This document shows positions 6,657 to 6,947 of a stretch of DNA of 6,947 bases, one piece after another (positions within the stretch are counted from its first letter, which is position 1; every line of letters starts with the position of its first letter). Source of the DNA: Actinomycetes bacterium (lineage in GTDB: Bacteria > Actinomycetota > Actinomycetes > S36-B12 > GCA-2699445); contig JAHZKU010000113.1 in NCBI GenBank assembly GCA_022600255.1, positions 1 through 6,947 of the forward strand. Reading direction: 5' to 3'. The position numbers were made by a program, and so were the translations under genes. The notes beneath the pieces are model-generated. The model saw only the letters and a program-made list of their open reading frames with translations. It was not told the DNA's origin and made no database searches.

Positions 6657-6867
6657 GAATTCTTGCGCTGGGGTGGACACTGCCGCGGACTTCCTCGTCC
6701 CGGCATGAACCTACCGAAAACCCGCGAGCCGCCCAGAGTGGACAACCGGCCTGCTGTCACGCGCCCCACTCACGGTTGGATCGGTCCCAAACCTTCCCCT
6801 ATTTGGGCGAGTCCTGCGAGCTGAAGACCGACGAAGACGCTCCCTCGCAACAACATCTGCGCCAGAA

Positions 6868-6947
6868 ATGACTGCTACGAACCCGGGGGCCCAGAGTCCG
6901 TCGCCAGATGCGCAACGAGCCGCTTGCTGGCGGGAGGGTGCAGACTG
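6868..6947 (+). CDS. possible start of a further gene, 3' partial
   Basis: An ATG opens a frame that runs to the right edge (26 complete codons) beginning MTATNPGAQSPSPDAQRA. A Pro/Ser/Ala-rich, hydrophilic N-terminus is common for actinobacterial membrane or polysaccharide proteins, but nothing identifies a family. No clear Shine-Dalgarno precedes it. Alternatives are ATG at 6908 in another frame, or a start at or beyond the edge served by GGGAGG at 6932-6937. Confidence 0.2.
   Translation, partial: MTATNPGAQSPSPDAQRAACWREGAD

Larger units (their letters stand above)
6553..6867. other. intergenic region without a convincing gene
   Basis: About 315 bp upstream of the decarboxylase. It should carry that gene's promoter: a minus-strand TTGACA (6584-6579) is a perfect -35 box but has no good -10 at 17-19 bases, and TAGATT (6622-6617) is a possible -10 without a good -35. 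A UUCG-loop inverted repeat lies at 6639-6656. A minus-strand frame is open from the right edge down to a TAG at 6713-6711 (about 78 codons), and a plus-strand frame is open from 6709 to the edge. Both are arginine-rich, show no family motif and are probably chance open frames in GC-rich DNA. Confidence 0.5.

Noticed and set aside
6711..6947. Minus-strand frame open from the right edge to a TAG at 6713-6711, about 78 codons, as the tail of a gene entering the window.
   Set aside because: The translation is arginine-rich with no recognisable motif, and a plus-strand frame over the same stretch is equally open. This looks like chance in GC-rich DNA, though a partial gene cannot be fully excluded without more sequence.

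Overview
The window holds six recognisable genes for activated-sugar and surface-polysaccharide biosynthesis. The GC content looks high (roughly 60 % by eye, not computed), several starts have strong Shine-Dalgarno sites, and GTG is probably used as a start. The epimerase resembles actinobacterial NDP-sugar epimerases. Together these suggest a high-GC Gram-positive bacterium (Actinobacteria), but no finer placement is justified.

Layout. From the left edge, a dTDP-glucose 4,6-dehydratase (rfbB, missing only its first few codons) and a dTDP-4-dehydrorhamnose reductase (rfbD) run on the plus strand and overlap by four bases (GTGA). rfbC, the 3,5-epimerase, faces them tail to tail about 30 bp away. 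From a shared divergent region of about 260 bp, a GT4-type glycosyltransferase is read to the right. It meets a second minus-strand pair tail to tail: a polyprenyl-phosphate sugar-1-phosphate transferase of the WbaP/PF02397 type, preceded by a UDP-glucuronate decarboxylase (UDP-xylose synthase). About 400 bp upstream of that pair lie without a convincing complete gene. They contain a possible plus-strand promoter, a small UUCG-loop inverted repeat and perhaps the first codons of the next gene.

How it fits together. rfbB, rfbC and rfbD supply three of the four steps to dTDP-L-rhamnose; rfbA is not in the window. The decarboxylase would supply UDP-xylose, the membrane phosphosugar transferase would load the first sugar on undecaprenyl phosphate, and the GT4 enzyme would add a later sugar. 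This is part of an exopolysaccharide, capsule or wall-polysaccharide locus.

The most notable feature is that the decarboxylase reading frame is broken by a single extra T in a run of seven T. The break creates a UUU-UGA-C sequence that resembles the +1 recoding site of release factor 2. A homopolymer sequencing error or a recent null mutation is the simpler explanation, but programmed recoding deserves a check. I found no CRISPR array, tRNA, rRNA, insertion sequence or clearly new multi-gene system.
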